Assembly (NCBI GenBank): GCA_030770535.1
Contig: JASVEC010000063.1
Span: forward strand, 62,001 to 126,000
DNA: 64,000 nucleotides
Direction: 5' to 3'
From: Batkoa obscura
Lineage: Eukaryota; Entomophthoromycota; Entomophthoromycetes; Entomophthorales; Batkoaceae
Shown piece after piece: positions 61,572 through 64,000 of this stretch (position 1 is its first letter; every line of letters begins with the position of its first letter). The translations under genes and the position numbers were made by a program. The notes under the pieces are model-generated. The model worked only from the letters and a program-made list of their open reading frames with translations. It was not told the origin of the DNA and did not search any database.

Positions 61572-61789
61572 AATAAGCAATGAATTATATAAAGTAAGTA
61601 GAATAAAAAATATCATTGTAAATTTATATAGAATACTACAAGACTTAGTAGCTTTATTAAAAGTATGATATCAGAGAACAATTTGATCAAAAAGTCTTGA
61701 ATTATTATGTTAGAAACTTTACTTTATATTTTAATTGAGTAGTTGTAATTTATTATCATGATTACCAAACATAAATATCAAAACAAGGA

Positions 61790-61895
61790 AATGGGGCTGT
61801 TTTTTTTTATTTTATTACTTTTTCCATTTTTTAAGCGCTGTTTAAGTGGAAAATTTGTTAGTAAAATTCTTAAGCACAAAAATACATCCTCAAAT
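61790..61895 (+). mobile_element. MITE family A, copy 20
   Basis: AAAT|GGGGCTGTTTTTTTT at the left, ACATCCTC|AAAT at the right. Nested in the family C copy. Confidence 0.85.
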
Positions 61896-61967
61896 AATGT
61901 TTTTTGGAACTAAGTGATAAAAATCCTCCTAACAAATTAAAACAAAAAACTCTAAATTAGTTGTATT

Positions 61968-62074
61968 ATATGGGGATGTATTTTTGTGCTTAAGAATTTT
62001 ACTAACAAATTTTCCACTTAAACAGTGCTTAAAAAATGGAAAAAGTAATAAAATAAAAAAAAACACTCCCATAT
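61968..62074 (-). mobile_element. MITE family A, copy 21
   Basis: GGGGATGTATTTTTGTG at the left, CACTCCC at the right, ATAT flanks. Nested in the family C copy. Confidence 0.85.
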
Positions 62075-62290
62075 GAATTATAATTAATTACAAGCTGATA
62101 AAGCAATATTTCACATTACCATAAAAACTTATTAAATAGCTTAAATATTATGAAACTCACTTCAATTTAATACCATTTTTTTTAAATGGATAATTCTTTA
62201 GTTTAAAAGGTATAGCTCTTTTAAAAGTTACTTAGCTTATATTATTTTTGAATTGTTATAATACTAAAGCCTAATTTTATAAATATCTAA

Positions 62291-62331
62291 AATAAGGGGA
62301 TGTTCTTTTTGGTTCTATTACTTTTTTATAT
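62291..62331 (+). mobile_element. MITE family A, copy 22 (truncated)
   Basis: Only the first 40 bp remain: ATAA|GGGGATGTTCTTTTTGG, then a TTACTTTTTT stretch. Confidence 0.55.
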
Positions 62332-62982
62332 TATTAAATTATAATAAATTATATCAAAGCTGGGAATTTAAGCTTAATTTTTAGCAATAGGTAATACTGT
62401 TATTCTAGTATTAATTGATAAATATTTATTTGAATATTAGTATAATTTTTAAAACTTTACCAGGATTTTTAATTAAAGTCAAAATAAAATCAAGATTTTA
62501 ACTTTTAAACAAATAATTTAGTATTATATAAAATATTATTTTACTAACTATTAAATTAATTATATAGTAATTACTTAAATTAAATATTAAATATATTTGT
62601 AATTTTATTGTTGTTTCATCAGCTTTTAAAATTAAAAAATTTATTATTCATTTATTTTTAAAAAAAACATATCTCATAGATTATTTTGAAATTCCAAAAA
62701 TTTAATTCAATCTAAAATTTTAAATGCCTAATTAAACCGAACAGCTATTTATTTTAAAAAATACTACTGAATTTAAGTTTTTTAATATTATAATACTTTT
62801 TTTTATCTTTCAGTTTATCAGTTTTATAAATACTTTCTTCTATATAAAAATACGATTAATCTTTTTACTGGAAATTCAAAATAATCCTTACTGTTCCAGA
62901 AATAAATCCTTAGTTTTAATTTAACCAAATTTTAATACTAATTTAAATTCTGTCCGTTTTTTAAGTAGTTTAAAATAGAAAA

Positions 62983-63089
62983 AATTTAGGGATGTACTTT
63001 TGTATTTAACAATTTTATTAACAATTTTTCTACTAAAATAGCGCTTAAAAGATGGGAAAAGTAATAAAGCAAAAAAAACATCTCCATTT
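62983..63089 (-). mobile_element. MITE family A, copy 23
   Basis: ATTT|AGGGATGTACTTTTG at the left, ACATCTCC|ATTT at the right. Confidence 0.85.
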
Positions 63090-63161
63090 GTTAGCTCAAC
63101 CTTTAAATAAAAAACATATTCGTTAAATTCTTGAATAATTTGTTATCCTAAAACTTTATAT

Positions 63162-63268
63162 ATATGGGGGTGTTTTTTTTGACTTCATTGTTTTTTCCAT
63201 CTTTTAAGCGCTATTTTAGTAGAAAAATTGCTAATAAAATCCTTAAATACAAAAGTACATCCCCATAT
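63162..63268 (+). mobile_element. MITE family A, copy 24
   Basis: GGGGGTGTTTTTTTTGAC at the left, ACATCCCC at the right, ATAT flanks; the internal frame from the GTG/ATG region is open. The open frame 63164-63358 is this repeat plus chance sequence. Confidence 0.85.
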
Positions 63269-64000
63269 GCTTTTGTTCCATTTTCGATACCGTTATCTTG
63301 TATCCATTTTTTTTTGAAAAATCTAGTGCTGAATCAAAAAAGTTTTTACATTAAATGACAAAAAATTTCTTGTTATCAGGGGCATTAATTAAGTTATTTA
63401 CTTTTCAAAATATAACGTTATAATTGGGATAGTATTCAATAGAAACTGAATACATTTTGGAAAATTATGCAAAGAATCAATAATAAAGTCATTACTAACT
63501 TTGATAAAGTTTATATTATATATACATATAACGTAGTCCAATTGATGCATTCGTACTCATAAAAACTATACAGGCAAATTAATCTCTTCTGTAAATCTTT
63601 CTTTATTGCTATTTATTTTATCATTTATTTTATTATTTATTTTATTGTTTGTTTATAAAACAAACTATCCTTTTAAACCTTATTAGTTACGTTAATTTAA
63701 TTAATTCAAAGTATAATTTTATTTTGTATTTATTTATAAAGGCCTAAAACCTATCATTTCTATTTTTCAAGCATTAAGACTACCTTATCTTACTTTATAT
63801 AAGCTTATCAGTCGGCAAATCACTGGATTGAGAACTTCATAGCCTTTGTGACTTACATATATGGATCTGTTATTTAAAGATTAGGTAACAAGATTGTTTT
63901 TAAGATTATGAGCGATTTAGAGCTCAAATATGGGTTAGTTTTATAAGGAGATTAATTAGATACACAAGCTTTAATGGGTTGTTATTACTTTCAAGGGCTC

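Larger units (their letters stand above)
61352..62130 (+). repeat. family C repeat copy, interrupted by three MITEs
   Basis: Pieces 61352-61465, 61572-61789, 61896-61967 and 62075-62130 align in order with 41515-41985: TGGTACTCAG, ACTTAGTGGTTTTATTAA-like, GATATCAG, AAAAAGCCTCGAA-like, CTCATAACAAATCAAAATAA-like and GCGATATTTTACA-like. MITE copies 19, 20 and 21 fill the gaps. Confidence 0.6.
60851..64000. other. 3.1-kb repeat-rich right end
   Basis: Seven MITE copies and a family C copy, listed separately. Near 63.75-64.0 kb the plus strand has receptor-like fragments (WIENFIAFVTYIYGSVI; NKIVFKIMSDLELKYG) that could be the start of a diverged receptor gene cut by the window edge, or a relic. 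Confidence 0.4.

Overview
The window is nuclear DNA of a fungus with an AT-rich genome. Introns are mostly 38-80 nt, with GTAAGT-like donors, CTAAC/CTAAT branch sites and TAG acceptors. The gene set is fungal: CHD1, SYF1, SPO11, a SIP5-like RING protein, ABP1, an ACS-family transporter and DOMON/cytochrome b561 proteins. A class-A-like seven-helix receptor gene and many F-box/secreted genes suggest an early-diverging lineage such as Conidiobolus (Entomophthoromycotina). That placement is inference, not demonstrated here.

Left part (1-36.5 kb): conserved genes, densely packed. In order: a small secreted protein; a TMEM42-like membrane protein (-); an intronless ACS-family transporter; a peroxiredoxin-like/F-box fusion (-); ABP1 with ADF-H and two SH3 domains (-, 10 exons); a UPF0132-like membrane protein; IPP isomerase IDI1 (-); CHD1 remodeler (-); a SIP5-like RING protein; an unrecognised 424-aa protein (-, 6 exons); a threonine dehydratase/serine racemase with a decayed tandem copy behind it; a GPCR-like receptor (-); SPO11, rebuilt here from 16 short exons; and splicing factor SYF1 (-). 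SPO11 and SYF1 converge with 89 bp between stop codons. IDI1 and CHD1 each read cleanly only if one base is missing from the given sequence.

Right part (36.5-64 kb): sparse and accessory. It holds three DOMON genes (two with a b561 membrane module, one apparently GPI-anchored), a three-RRM RNA-binding protein, two paralogous 122-aa cysteine-rich secreted proteins, and a broken F-box gene.

The main undescribed-looking item is a family of short foldback MITEs: about 97 bp, ends GGGGATGT...ACATCCCC, a central AGCGCT palindrome, and 4-bp A/T-rich target duplications. I count 24 copies, all from 18.5 kb rightwards and mostly beyond 36 kb. One sits inside the F-box gene and three sit inside a single copy of another repeat family. 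Two further repeat families are described: a ~150-170 bp foldback repeat and an inverted ~1-kb array near 41-42 kb. I saw no reverse transcriptase, LTR, tRNA, rRNA or CRISPR.
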